A DNA stretch of 64,000 nucleotides from Granulosicoccus sp947495035 (GTDB taxonomy: Bacteria; Pseudomonadota; Gammaproteobacteria; Granulosicoccales; Granulosicoccaceae). The stretch lies in assembly GCF_050589605.1 (NCBI RefSeq), contig NZ_JBNGOO010000010.1; one strand, given 5' to 3'. Both the position numbers and the translations under genes were made by a program. Below the pieces are notes generated by a model. That model saw only the letters and a list, made by a program, of their open reading frames with translations, was not told the origin of the DNA and did not search any database. Shown here in pieces: positions 1 through 8,828 of the stretch; positions within the stretch are counted from its first letter, which is position 1; every line of letters starts with the position of its first letter.

Positions 1-1658
1 CTGAATTTCTGGATCTTGCCCGTCGACGTCTTGGGCAGTTCCCGGAACACGATGGTCCTGGGGCATTTGAAGTGCGCCAGTCTGTCACGACACCAATCGA
101 TCAATTGCTGTTCATCGGCAGTTTCGCCCTGTTTCAGGCAGACAAAGGCACAAGGCGTTTCCCCCCAATGCGCATCAGGTCGGGCCGCTACCGCCACCTC
201 CAGTACCGCAGGATGGGCGTACAGCGCATCTTCGATTTCGATGGAGGAAATATTCTCCCCGCCGGAAATGATGATGTCCTTCGAACGGTCCAGTATGCGC
301 AGATAGCCATCGGGGTCGATGATCGCCAGATCTCCGCTGTGAAACCAGCCGCCGCGGAAGGCCTCGGCGGTGGCATCGGCATCCCTGAAATAGCCGCGCA
401 TCACGATATTGCCCCGAAACATCACCTCACCAATGCTCTTGCCATCCCGGGGCACCGGCGTCATGGAGTCCGGATCCATGACGTCAAGACCGTCCAGCAT
501 CTGATATCGGACCCCCTGGCGTGATTTGAGTCTGGCCTGCTCGTCGGGGGGCAGATCATTCCACTCCGGATGCCAGGCGCACATCACAGCCGGACCATAG
601 GTTTCCGTCAAGCCGTAGGTGTGTGTGATCCTGAATCCGAGTGATTCCACCGCCGACAGCACACTGGGTGGTGGTGGCGCAGCGGCGGTCATGACATGGA
701 CTGGTTGCCTGAGCGCTCGAACATGTTCGGCACCGGCATTGATGATGAAATTCAGAATGATGGGAGCCCCGCAGAAGTGGGTAACGCCGTGTACGTCGAT
801 GGCCTGATAGATCGTCTGTGCGCTGATCGTTCGCAGGCAGACGCTGGTACCCGCATTGGCAGCCAGTGACCACGGGAAGCACCAGCCGTTGCAATGGAAC
901 ATCGGCAAGGTCCAGAGATACACCGGATGCGGCCCCATATGCCAGCCACTGATATTGGACATGGCATTGAGGGCGGCACCTCGGTGATGGTAAACCACCC
1001 CCTTGGGTTTTCCAGTGGTGCCAGAGGTGTAATTCAGGGCAATGGATTGCCACTCGTCTGCCGGCAGCTGCCAGCCGAAGCCGGAGTCCATGGCTGGCAA
1101 CTGTTCCTGAACGCTCGACTCGGGGTCGATGAACTGCTCGTAATCGATATCGGCGATGGGTGCACCTTGGGCCTCGATATCGTCGATGCTGAACAATCGA
1201 GGAGCCTTGTCCATGCTCTGCAGCGCTTCATTCACCACCGCGGTGGAGTCACGATCCACAAACAGGACCTTCGCTCCACCATGTTCCAGAATGTGCTTGA
1301 TCGTATCTGCATCCAGACGCGTGTTGATGGCATTGAGCACGCCTCCGCACAGCGGCACACTGAAATGCAGCTCGAACAGAGCCGGAACATTGGGAGCCAC
1401 GACAGCCACCACATCCCCTGTCCGGATACCCAGTGCTGCCAGCCGGGCAGCCCCGGCCAGACAACGCTCGTGAACCTGCTTCCACGTCAGTTTGCGCTCT
1501 CCGTGAATGATCGCAATTCGATCGGGATAGACATCGCGACTTCTGGACAGAAAACTCAGTGGGCTCAACGGTGTGTAGTTGGCACTTTGTGCAGGCAGCG
1601 GAACATTCCGATCACCGGGCTGCTCGGCCACAGGAAGTGCTGCTTGGGAGTCTGTCAT
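1..1658 (-). CDS. Acyl-CoA synthetase (AMP-forming), 3' end cut by window edge
   Basis: Reading the minus strand from ATG at 1658 gives 552 codons without a stop, running off the left edge. It is an ANL-superfamily ligase that activates a carboxylic acid to acyl-AMP and then acyl-CoA in the cytoplasm. The P-loop YTSGTTGKPKG is near residue 208, MFHCNGW near 251, the A5 motif TYGLTE near 343, GWFHSGDLA near 435, and the C-terminal catalytic-lysine motif STGKIQKF at the very end, so only a few residues are missing. It resembles medium-chain or methylmercaptopropionate (DmdB-like) CoA ligases rather than long-chain FadD; substrate unknown. It lies 80 bp downstream of the enoyl-CoA hydratase-like gene on the same strand, probably in one operon. 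Confidence 0.93.
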   Translation of the reverse strand, partial: MTDSQAALPVAEQPGDRNVPLPAQSANYTPLSPLSFLSRSRDVYPDRIAIIHGERKLTWKQVHERCLAGAARLAALGIRTGDVVAVVAPNVPALFELHFSVPLCGGVLNAINTRLDADTIKHILEHGGAKVLFVDRDSTAVVNEALQSMDKAPRLFSIDDIEAQGAPIADIDYEQFIDPESSVQEQLPAMDSGFGWQLPADEWQSIALNYTSGTTGKPKGVVYHHRGAALNAMSNISGWHMGPHPVYLWTLPMFHCNGWCFPWSLAANAGTSVCLRTISAQTIYQAIDVHGVTHFCGAPIILNFIINAGAEHVRALRQPVHVMTAAAPPPPSVLSAVESLGFRITHTYGLTETYGPAVMCAWHPEWNDLPPDEQARLKSRQGVRYQMLDGLDVMDPDSMTPVPRDGKSIGEVMFRGNIVMRGYFRDADATAEAFRGGWFHSGDLAIIDPDGYLRILDRSKDIIISGGENISSIEIEDALYAHPAVLEVAVAARPDAHWGETPCAFVCLKQGETADEQQLIDWCRDRLAHFKCPRTIVFRELPKTSTGKIQKF

Positions 1659-1738
1659 GCCGCGATACCTCGAATATCCGCGATGATTACCTGCACCTGA
1701 CCTGACTTGCCTGACCCTGGCAGCGTGTCACACCGCAT

Positions 1739-2578
1739 TCAACGGTGTTTCCAGTTCGGCGGGCGCTTGTCGAAGAATGCATCGATACCTTCGGCCACAT
1801 CCTCAGCCATCATGTTGCAAGCCATGGCATCACTGGCCAATGCGTATGCCTGGTCCAGAGGGCGCTCCAGTTGCTCGTGGAAAAGGCGCTTTCCGGTACT
1901 GACCGCCACTTTCGATTTGCTGCAGATGGTGTTGCACCACTGCTCGATGCTCGCATCCAGCAACTCATCCGCGACGCATTCGTTCAACAGGCCCCAGTCC
2001 ACGGCCGTCTGCGCGGAGATGAATTCTCCGGACATGAGCAATTGGAAAGCACGCTTGCGGGACAGGTTTCTGCTCAATGCAACCGATGGCGTACTGCAGA
2101 ACAAACCCAGATTGATCCCGGATACACCAAAGCTGGCATGATCCGCAGCCACTGCAAGATCACAGCTGGCCACCAGCTGGCATCCAGCCGCCGCGGCCAC
2201 TCCCTGGACTCTGGCAATGACGGGCTGCGGCAGGGAAACTAGTGTCTGCATCATCTGGCTGCACTGCTGGAACAAGGCGCACTGCCATGCTTCGTCCGCG
2301 TGACTGCGCATTTCCCTGAGATCGTGCCCGGCGCAGAAGGCGCGTCCGTTGGCTGCGATGACCACCACACGCACATGATCGTCGATCTGTTCGAGAGCCT
2401 CCTGCATGGCGCTCAGCATGGCCTGACTGAGTGCGTTGAATTGCGCAGGTCGATTGAGTGTCAGCGTCAAAGCCCCCTTGTCATCCAGACGAGAAAGCAC
2501 CAGCGCTTCGCTGTCTGGCGCGACTGCCGCAGCATCTCTACCGTTATCGCTGTTATCGGATCTCGAGTTCACTGTCAT
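1739..2578 (-). CDS. Enoyl-CoA hydratase/isomerase family protein (ECHDC3-like)
   Basis: A 279-aa crotonase-fold protein. The oxyanion-hole segment FCAGHDLREM (near residue 81) and the second glycine-rich segment GVAAAAGCQL (near 125) are clear. By eye, the position of catalytic Glu144 of rat crotonase (PEI) reads SGI, and that of Glu164 reads Gln in AFQLL, so both hydratase glutamates seem absent. The same is typical of ECHDC3-like proteins, whose reaction is poorly defined. It follows the CoA-binding protein by 15 bp and precedes the acyl-CoA ligase by 80 bp, which fits a fatty- or carboxylic-acid activation operon. The first ~24 residues before the fold are polar and may be over-long; an internal start is possible. 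Confidence 0.9.
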   Translation of the reverse strand: MTVNSRSDNSDNGRDAAAVAPDSEALVLSRLDDKGALTLTLNRPAQFNALSQAMLSAMQEALEQIDDHVRVVVIAANGRAFCAGHDLREMRSHADEAWQCALFQQCSQMMQTLVSLPQPVIARVQGVAAAAGCQLVASCDLAVAADHASFGVSGINLGLFCSTPSVALSRNLSRKRAFQLLMSGEFISAQTAVDWGLLNECVADELLDASIEQWCNTICSKSKVAVSTGKRLFHEQLERPLDQAYALASDAMACNMMAEDVAEGIDAFFDKRPPNWKHR

Positions 2579-2593
2579 TGCTCCCTATCCCCG

Positions 2594-3013
2594 TTACCGG
2601 AACAGTTCGATTTTCGGGCATCGGTTCATGACGACCCGGAGTCCAGCCTCTTCTGCAAGTCTGGCAGCCTCCTCGCTGTACACACCAAGCTGACTCCACA
2701 GCACTCCAGCCCCGATATCAATGGCTTCTTTAGCGATACCCGGCAAGGCTTCCGAGACACGAAAGACATCGACCATGTCAACAGGCTCATCGATGTCAGC
2801 CAGAGAGGCGACGACGTCCAGACCCAGTATCTGCTCCCCGGCCTGCTTCGGATTGACGGGAATCATGTTGTAGCCCTGATCCTTGAGCACCCGCAACACA
2901 CCATGACTGGGCCGACTCGGATCCGGGCTGGCGCCGACCATGGCCATGGTCTTGACATCCGACAGAATCCCGGCGATATAGCCCTCTGGATACGCTTCCC
3001 TATGGTTCATCAC
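2594..3013 (-). CDS. CoA-binding protein (YccU family)
   Basis: A 139-aa protein made of one Rossmann-type CoA-binding domain like the N-terminal domain of succinyl-CoA synthetase alpha subunit: AMVGASPDPSRPSHGV near residues 24-39, then GYNMIPVNPKQ, VDMVDVFRVSE and GAGVLWSQLGVYSEEA. The end, VMNRCPKIE, is typical of the YccU group. The exact role of these stand-alone proteins is unknown. It is first in a probable three-gene minus-strand operon with the crotonase-fold protein and the acyl-CoA ligase, consistent with CoA or acyl-CoA handling. Two adjacent ATG codons open the frame and either may be used. Confidence 0.9.
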   Translation of the reverse strand: MMNHREAYPEGYIAGILSDVKTMAMVGASPDPSRPSHGVLRVLKDQGYNMIPVNPKQAGEQILGLDVVASLADIDEPVDMVDVFRVSEALPGIAKEAIDIGAGVLWSQLGVYSEEAARLAEEAGLRVVMNRCPKIELFR

Positions 3014-3172
3014 TCGCTCTGCATTGGTTGATCAGGTGCACATGACGCACTCTATCATGCGAGTGTCAGCGACCTACTGCCTGTACCCCCTCACCGCCCG
3101 AGCGCAATGCGATGGAAGCTGTCGGTGGCACCTGAGGGCCCCCTGACGAATTGAATGGCGGACCACAGTAAT

Positions 3173-4006
3173 TCACTTGGTAGCCATGACGAACCACAGA
3201 GCTTCCTCAGGTCCGACCTTTCCCGCGATCCCCTTGCGACCATACGCCATCTCCGGAGGAATGAGCACCTCCAACACCTCCTGCACCCGTTCCACCGGGT
3301 CCTCATCACCGTCTGAATCCGCTTTCTCTCTCACCAACGGCTCGTCTGTCAAGAGCTTGAACGCCTCTGCCCAGCCTTCGATGACACTATCCGGTTGAAA
3401 CGCACCATACGTCCAGCTCTTGCTGGCAATCTCATCCCTGACATGCGTCTCCGTGGCACAAACGGCCTGCGAATCGATCCTCAGCCGCAGATAGCAGACT
3501 TGTGTTGCGCCATCGTCCACTGCCAGCAGAAAATTGGCTGTGCAAGCGGAGAGCTGATCCATCTCCCTGGCATCAAGTGTCAGGCGATGTGTCAGGATGC
3601 CACTGTTCTGTTGCTGACCTCGTTGCTTGTATTCACTCAGGAATCGCCGATCCAGCTGGTCGGTCTGAGGACGCCAATTTGCAACAATGTGGCGAGCATC
3701 GGCTACGGACAGTGAAGCGCCCGACACGGCATCCGTTTCGGGATCTGCCTCAGGATCGCCACGGTCCATTGGCGGCAACGGGAACCCATTGCGATCTCTG
3801 GCATGCCGGAGTCCTGCCGCGACATCGTCCACTGACACATGCTCTGCATAGTCCCTGACGATGCTGTCATACATCAGGACACCCAGTGCATGACCCAGTT
3901 CGATGCTGGTTCTCTGCTCCTCGATACAACCCGGACTGGCAGCAAGCAACGGTGTGGTTGATGCCAGGGTGCAAATGAGCCCCAGGGCGGGCAATGATGA
4001 CTTCAT
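3173..4006 (-). CDS. Divergent periplasmic FKBP-type peptidyl-prolyl isomerase-like protein
   Basis: Start chosen at ATG 4006 (277 aa), which follows AGGGG with 6-base spacing and opens a signal peptide (about residues 1-24). Residues 28-72 resemble the FKBP_N dimerisation domain (LGHALGVLMYDSIVRDYAEH), as in Mip/FkpA. The C-terminal part keeps two FKBP landmarks: VIEGWAEAFKLL (near 208; compare VIPGW) and IPPEMAYG (near 249; compare IPPELAYG). The segment between them is lengthened by an acidic stretch with DSDGDEDP, and the first half of the catalytic domain is poorly conserved, so isomerase activity is uncertain. It follows the solute-binding-protein gene by 34 bp in the same direction and is probably co-transcribed with it. 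Confidence 0.75.
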   Translation of the reverse strand: MKSSLPALGLICTLASTTPLLAASPGCIEEQRTSIELGHALGVLMYDSIVRDYAEHVSVDDVAAGLRHARDRNGFPLPPMDRGDPEADPETDAVSGASLSVADARHIVANWRPQTDQLDRRFLSEYKQRGQQQNSGILTHRLTLDAREMDQLSACTANFLLAVDDGATQVCYLRLRIDSQAVCATETHVRDEIASKSWTYGAFQPDSVIEGWAEAFKLLTDEPLVREKADSDGDEDPVERVQEVLEVLIPPEMAYGRKGIAGKVGPEEALWFVMATK

Positions 4007-4040
4007 GGCTGACCCCTGCCTTTTCATGGGTGGTGTGTGG

Positions 4041-5228
4041 CTAGAAATCCACGACAAACTTGTAGCCATCGAAAAAATTCTGCAGATCCATGGTGGGTTT
4101 CTCGCCCTTGAACTGTCGAGAGAATTCGTAGTCGAGAATGTTTTCCGTGGTCTGCATCTTGCGCAGAAGCACATTGTTGAACTCGGCGTACAACGCGCTA
4201 TCCGGAAAATCCTTGCCACCTCCTGAATCGTCCGCATCGTTCAAGCGCTTCGCACTGCGACGGAAGAATACGCCATAAGCCTCACGGGTCATGGTTTCAC
4301 GCTGAAGAATGACATTACAGCCCTTCACCCGGCCGCTGAGAATGTCCACGTCCGAGACATAGAACAGGATGCGGGCCTTGCACAGATCTTCTATACCCTG
4401 CTGGTGGGAGTCGTAGAACACCACAGGTCCGCGCGAGAACCCATTGGGGCAATTTTCCGTACGAATCAACGAAGGGTCGATGCGATCCTTGCCGCGTGCT
4501 TCGTCGGCAAGCGTCGCGAATCCACTCTGCATGTTCTCCTTCAGTTCCTTGATGCGAGCGAGCAGAAGCGACGGTGTACGAGCGATTTCCCTGTTTGCAT
4601 AGAGTGCCAGAAAACGCTCCAGGGCCGCATCATATCGTTGCAGTGCGTTGCTCTCATCCAGCTTTCTCAGCCCTTCCGTTTCGGCCGTCGTCCCTCCCAC
4701 GAGCCCCAGAACGGCACTGCAATAGCGCCCTCTGGGAAAGGACTCATTATCCACAGTTGCATAACTGATACCCGACAGGAACAGCGGATGCGAGGTGTTG
4801 TACTTGTACAGTCGACCCAGCGTTATACTGTCCGGGCCGCACAGCATGTCGATTCTGCCGGTATCCAGATCGGCCAGTCGGTCTCCAGGCGTGATACGCC
4901 GATAATCCACGGTATAACCTGCAAATGGCCCGCTGCTCACCATCTGTGACAGCACACGACGACAGATCTCGATCATGTAGCCGGTATAACCAGGCATCAT
5001 TTCCTCATCTGTCTGCGCAGCGCTGAGATAGGAAAACGGGCTGGCATCTGCCTGCACACCAACGGTGATGGTTTTCTCGGGAAGATAGGGAATCTCACTG
5101 GCTGCCACGACGGCGTTCAGGCAAGACAACAGGATCGAGAAAAACAGCAGCACTCTCACCCATGCACGAGGACGCTCTCCGCCTGTTGGCAACCGGGTTG
5201 CCTGCGTGTTGTGAACGGATCGAGCCAT
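4041..5228 (-). CDS. Periplasmic amino-acid-type solute-binding protein (SBP family 3)
   Basis: With ATG 5228 the protein has 395 aa; this start lies 17 bp after the upstream stop codon. A charged N-terminus is followed by the hydrophobic stretch WVRVLLFFSILLSC and an Ala-rich cleavage region (VVAASEI). The mature part begins like a family-3 binding protein: KTITVGVQADASPFSY, GYTGYMIEICRRVL, YRRITPGDRLADLDTGRIDMLCGP, TLGR. A middle region (about 200-290) is longer than in transport binding proteins. No ABC permease or ATPase is nearby; instead it sits between a multi-pass membrane protein and an FKBP-like protein, so it may be a sensing or binding partner rather than a transporter component. 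Confidence 0.8.
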   Translation of the reverse strand: MARSVHNTQATRLPTGGERPRAWVRVLLFFSILLSCLNAVVAASEIPYLPEKTITVGVQADASPFSYLSAAQTDEEMMPGYTGYMIEICRRVLSQMVSSGPFAGYTVDYRRITPGDRLADLDTGRIDMLCGPDSITLGRLYKYNTSHPLFLSGISYATVDNESFPRGRYCSAVLGLVGGTTAETEGLRKLDESNALQRYDAALERFLALYANREIARTPSLLLARIKELKENMQSGFATLADEARGKDRIDPSLIRTENCPNGFSRGPVVFYDSHQQGIEDLCKARILFYVSDVDILSGRVKGCNVILQRETMTREAYGVFFRRSAKRLNDADDSGGGKDFPDSALYAEFNNVLLRKMQTTENILDYEFSRQFKGEKPTMDLQNFFDGYKFVVDF

Positions 5229-5245
5229 TCCTGATGCCACCCCGC

Positions 5246-7129
5246 TCACCCACCGCTCTCCGCTTTCGAAGGCTCTCGATCGGCTGTCTTGCGAAGCGAG
5301 CCTTTCAGTGGTGCAAAAACACGCTCGACAAACACCCGCCACAGTTTTTCCAGCGCATCCTCCGACGCTTTCGCCCCCATGCGGCGTCTGACCCATTGTC
5401 GTCGGTAAGCACGGCACATGACCGACAACAAGGCATAGATCACCAGAGCAGGAATGAAGAACGCTGCAAAGGCATCATCGATGTTCATGTCGTTGCCGCG
5501 CAAGGAGGCAAGCAGGAAATTCAGGCCACCACAGGCCGCCGCATATTTCAGGATACTTCCCGTCGCATTTCTACGTTTGTACAAATCCTGATCAAGATAG
5601 GTGCAGATGAACCAGACACAGACAAAGGAAATGCAAGGGACCAGAATGATCTCGGGCAGATAGCCTGGAAAGGTCTTCAAACTGACAGGGTCGAGTATCT
5701 CCAGGCCTGCACGAAGTGGGGAAATCACCATCAGCACCAGAAACTTCAACACCAGAAACAGCAGTACGCTGGGAATATAGGCAAGCAGGCCGATATACAG
5801 GTAGAGACCCACGGGCGCGATATCACCGGGCTTCATCTTCGGCCAGCGCTTCTGCTCGAACAAGGCATCACGCATGATCAAGGCGATCCAGATGGACACC
5901 GCGAATATCAGCGTGAAATCCAGCGTTTCGAAGAAGGCATTGTCCATGCGCGCGCTGAAATACTGAAGCGCATCACTGGCACTCCTTTCCGCCGCAGGTA
6001 CACCGAAAGGGGCTTTCGTCATCAGTTCGTCGGCCTGCATCTGTCCCCAGTCTCTATAGGTTTTCTCCAGAGACAGATAGGCAATCATGGAGACAAATCC
6101 GACCAGTGAACCGAAGAGCACGGAGACACCCAGCGCATTTCTTGCGCCGCGATCAGCACCGTTGCCATCATCGACGGTCTTGTCTCTCAGGTAGGCCAGA
6201 GCAGTATATCGGTGCAATTCGACATCCGGCTTGTTGATCAGCAACAGGGACAGCACGACCGTCAACCTGCGCTCGAGCATCAGACAGTCGCTCACCACCT
6301 TTTCCCACAACTCCAGATGACTGCCCGAGGCGCTGCCGGGCAGAACGGCGGCTTCGCCCTGCAGACGAGCTACATTGCTCTTGAACGAGCGAAACTCCAG
6401 CTTGAGCGACTCGAACAGCGTGGTTATCTGCTTGACCTCGTCGCTGATCCAGATCTGCTCACCGTCATACCCCAGCGTCCATTCATACAGGCAGTGCACC
6501 CGTATCAGAGAAGTTCGCAGGTTGTTGGCCTCGAATTCACCCAGACCAGCCACTTTGGCAGCCTGATAGACCTCACCGGCTCTTTCACGCGCGTTATCGA
6601 TCAACCGGCAACTGTGAACGCTCGCCTGCTCGTCTCTCCCGATGTCGTCAATCGATGTCAGCCGTATCTGTTCCTGAACACTGTCGAGGTTTCGTGGAAT
6701 ACCGGCAATTCGGTGCGCAACGCTGCGAATGGAATGCTCGATCCGCGAAAACGGCCTGAGCTGAGAAGCCGTGATCACGACCGTCGACGCCAGAATTGGC
6801 ACGATAGTGTTCAGCGGGTTGTCCGATGACAGGGCGCCAACCAACTCGGCCTTGCCGATGGCATTCAACGACAGTTCCAGAATGATCGACGAACTGATCA
6901 GCAGAAAATAGAGCAGCTCGTTGGCAAGCAGATAGGCTGCAAAACCTCGTCGAAAGGCATTCTGTCCAGCAACAGTCGGCAATGTCAGGGCATTCAGCGG
7001 ATCACGAACCGCACTGTCCTTCTCCAGGGGGACTCGTTGCCCGTACATCGAGTAGGCATGCACGCCAACGGCAAAGGCCGCCAGTGCAACGATGAGCAGG
7101 TATGTGCCAGTTGGTCCCAGAATATCCAT
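5246..7129 (-). CDS. Multi-pass membrane protein of unknown function
   Basis: I do not recognise this 627-aa protein. By eye it has about nine hydrophobic segments: near 8-28, 63-88 and 104-122, then, after a soluble stretch of about 200 residues (123-330) rich in charged helices, 333-355, 398-422, 437-470 (probably two), 488-511 and 552-574. The C-terminal tail is strongly basic. The central part includes ELWEKVVSDCLMLERRL, typical of a helical bundle. The gene ends 17 bp before the solute-binding-protein gene, so the three genes from 7129 to 3173 are likely one transcription unit acting at the inner membrane and periplasm. No catalytic motif seen. Confidence 0.75.
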   Translation of the reverse strand: MDILGPTGTYLLIVALAAFAVGVHAYSMYGQRVPLEKDSAVRDPLNALTLPTVAGQNAFRRGFAAYLLANELLYFLLISSSIILELSLNAIGKAELVGALSSDNPLNTIVPILASTVVITASQLRPFSRIEHSIRSVAHRIAGIPRNLDSVQEQIRLTSIDDIGRDEQASVHSCRLIDNARERAGEVYQAAKVAGLGEFEANNLRTSLIRVHCLYEWTLGYDGEQIWISDEVKQITTLFESLKLEFRSFKSNVARLQGEAAVLPGSASGSHLELWEKVVSDCLMLERRLTVVLSLLLINKPDVELHRYTALAYLRDKTVDDGNGADRGARNALGVSVLFGSLVGFVSMIAYLSLEKTYRDWGQMQADELMTKAPFGVPAAERSASDALQYFSARMDNAFFETLDFTLIFAVSIWIALIMRDALFEQKRWPKMKPGDIAPVGLYLYIGLLAYIPSVLLFLVLKFLVLMVISPLRAGLEILDPVSLKTFPGYLPEIILVPCISFVCVWFICTYLDQDLYKRRNATGSILKYAAACGGLNFLLASLRGNDMNIDDAFAAFFIPALVIYALLSVMCRAYRRQWVRRRMGAKASEDALEKLWRVFVERVFAPLKGSLRKTADREPSKAESGG

Positions 7130-7186
7130 TGACGGCTACCCGGTCACTTCTCCATGCCAGTCATCCAAAGCATCGGAAACGGCAAG

Positions 7187-7396
7187 TCACTCTTCACAAA
7201 CCGTGACGCGGGGGTTGCAGGCCGTATTGCCAGCCATCAGCAATGGGGCTTCAGCTTCCTCGACAAATGCCTCGTTGACGATCGGCTGGGGCTGCAATGC
7301 AACGCTCTTCAACGGATCCGTGTCAGTGCCGGAATGAGTTACTACCAGCAAAGGGAAGATGGCAGACAACGCTACCAGGCCAAATCTCATGGTCAT
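7187..7396 (-). CDS. Small secreted peptide, unknown function
   Basis: A 69-aa frame with a good ribosome site: GAGGTG sits six bases before ATG 7396. The N-terminus MTMRFGLVALSAIFPLLVV is a credible signal peptide, leaving a short acidic mature peptide of about 45 residues with two cysteines near the C-terminus (NTACNPRVTVCEE) that could form a disulfide. No family recognised. It lies 57 bp upstream of the 627-aa membrane protein on the same strand and could be the first gene of that unit. Confidence 0.5.
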   Translation of the reverse strand: MTMRFGLVALSAIFPLLVVTHSGTDTDPLKSVALQPQPIVNEAFVEEAEAPLLMAGNTACNPRVTVCEE

Positions 7397-7418
7397 GATC
7401 ATCACCTCGAATCATTAC

Positions 7419-7434
7419 GTGATGAAGTTATCAC
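7419..7434. promoter_or_regulatory. Inverted repeat upstream of small secreted peptide
   Basis: GTGAT-N6-ATCAC lies about 22 bp upstream of the start codon of the 69-aa secreted peptide. The symmetry suits a dimeric regulator, but no regulator can be assigned and chance is possible for a 5-bp half-site. Confidence 0.3.
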
Positions 7435-7697
7435 TTCCCTCGGGGAGGCTGATAGACCAATGAGACTACCTTTTAGAATGAATTGGCGACGGGAAGGCCT
7501 GACCAGAGCGGCTTTTCGCCATGAATTTGACAGAAAATGCGCAATAATGCTGTCTACGAAAATGTCGGGTGGCTACGAGCCCGGCAGGCAGTCTGCTCCA
7601 CCGGGTCCTCGCTCGAATCACCCTGACCCGACTCCCGGCCTGAACGGTGCAGCAGGACATACCTGTCTACACCCTTCAGATCGACACGACCCGGAAA

Positions 7698-8459
7698 TCA
7701 GATACGTAGTCCACCATCCACCTCCATGACACGACCGGTGACATAGTCGTTCTCGAACAGGAAAACAGCGGTGTGGGCAATTTCATCGGGATGAGCCAAT
7801 CGTTTCAATGGAATCCCGCCTTCCAGTTTCTCCAGTGCATGCGGGTTCATGCTGGCAACCATTGGCGTGTTGACAAACCCGGGAGCAATGGCGGCCACCC
7901 GGATACCGTATCGGGCAAGCTCCTTGGCCCAGGTAACCGTCATCGCAGCAACCCCGGCCTTCGCTGCCGCGTAATTTGTCTGACCGAAATTGCCGGCACG
8001 TGAAATGCTGCTGATGTTGATGATGACACCGGGCCTGCCCAGTTCGATCATTCTGGCTGCTGCCTCACGGGCGCACAGAAACACCCCAGTCAGGTTGACA
8101 TCGATAACGGTTTGCCATTCCTTGATGTCCATCTTCTTGATGATCTTGCCATCCTTTGCCTTTACCAGTAGACCATCGCGTGTAATACCGGCATTGTTGA
8201 CCGTGCCGTCCAGTGCACCAAAGTCACTCACCACCTCCGTGAAAAGCCTTTCGACGTCTGACTCACTGGCCACATCGGCCTTGTAGCTGCGTGCCTGTGC
8301 CCCCGCTTCCTCACACAGCTTGACGGCATTGGCCAGATGTTCCTCATCGAGGTCCACCAGCGCCAGACTGGCTCCTCTGGCTGCCAATGCCAGAGATGTA
8401 TTGAGGCCAAGCCCCTGACCAGCGCCGGTAACGACTATCACTTTTCCTTTCAGTTCCAT
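7698..8459 (-). CDS. SDR-family oxidoreductase (FabG-like 3-oxoacyl reductase)
   Basis: A 253-aa classical short-chain dehydrogenase. The cofactor motif TGAGQGLG is at residues 11-18, followed by VDLDEEH at the end of beta-2, where the Asp suggests NAD(H) preference. NNAG is near 88, the catalytic Ser in NISSIS near 150 and YAAAK near 163. PGFVNTPM and the ending VTGRVMEVDGGLRI are typical of FabG/PhaB-type enzymes. It may reduce 3-oxoacyl-ACP or acetoacetyl-CoA, or act on another alcohol; no acyl-carrier or PHA synthase gene is adjacent to decide. It stands alone on the minus strand, diverging from the DUF3429 gene across a 369-bp gap. Confidence 0.92.
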   Translation of the reverse strand: MELKGKVIVVTGAGQGLGLNTSLALAARGASLALVDLDEEHLANAVKLCEEAGAQARSYKADVASESDVERLFTEVVSDFGALDGTVNNAGITRDGLLVKAKDGKIIKKMDIKEWQTVIDVNLTGVFLCAREAAARMIELGRPGVIINISSISRAGNFGQTNYAAAKAGVAAMTVTWAKELARYGIRVAAIAPGFVNTPMVASMNPHALEKLEGGIPLKRLAHPDEIAHTAVFLFENDYVTGRVMEVDGGLRI

Positions 8460-8828
8460 TTTTCTGCCTTGGATCTCGGTTTCTATTTCTTATTGATGCC
8501 CAGCACATGTCCAACAAGCCAATCACTTGCTGGCCATTGCCGTGGTTGACGATGATGAAGCCACCGCTTCCCTTCCATTGTGAATGTCCGCAGTCTGCAT
8601 CAGGCGATACCGGCAAACGAAGCACTCCGACAAGATCGAACGACGATCCTCACACCTGACTTGCCAATTCTCCCAGACGGACTGTCTCTACAAGATCTGT
8701 TCCGCTTCCACTACCGGGTTGACACTACCTGCGTGAATAGCCTGAAGCGAAGCAATGAGCTGCCCGGATAGTGATCCTGTCCTGGAGGTTGACCGAACAA
8801 GTCTACCAGTATCTTCCATAACCTCCGG
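8460..8828. other. Intergenic region between divergent SDR and DUF3429 genes
   Basis: About 370 bp that should hold the divergent promoters of the flanking genes. I see no convincing open frame, strong hairpin or repeat in it. Confidence 0.4.

Noticed and set aside
894..1700. 268-codon plus-strand frame
   Set aside because: Antisense to the acyl-CoA synthetase, whose motifs are unmistakable on the minus strand.
5162..6109. 315-codon plus-strand frame
   Set aside because: Antisense to the 627-aa membrane protein; no start site or protein family pattern.
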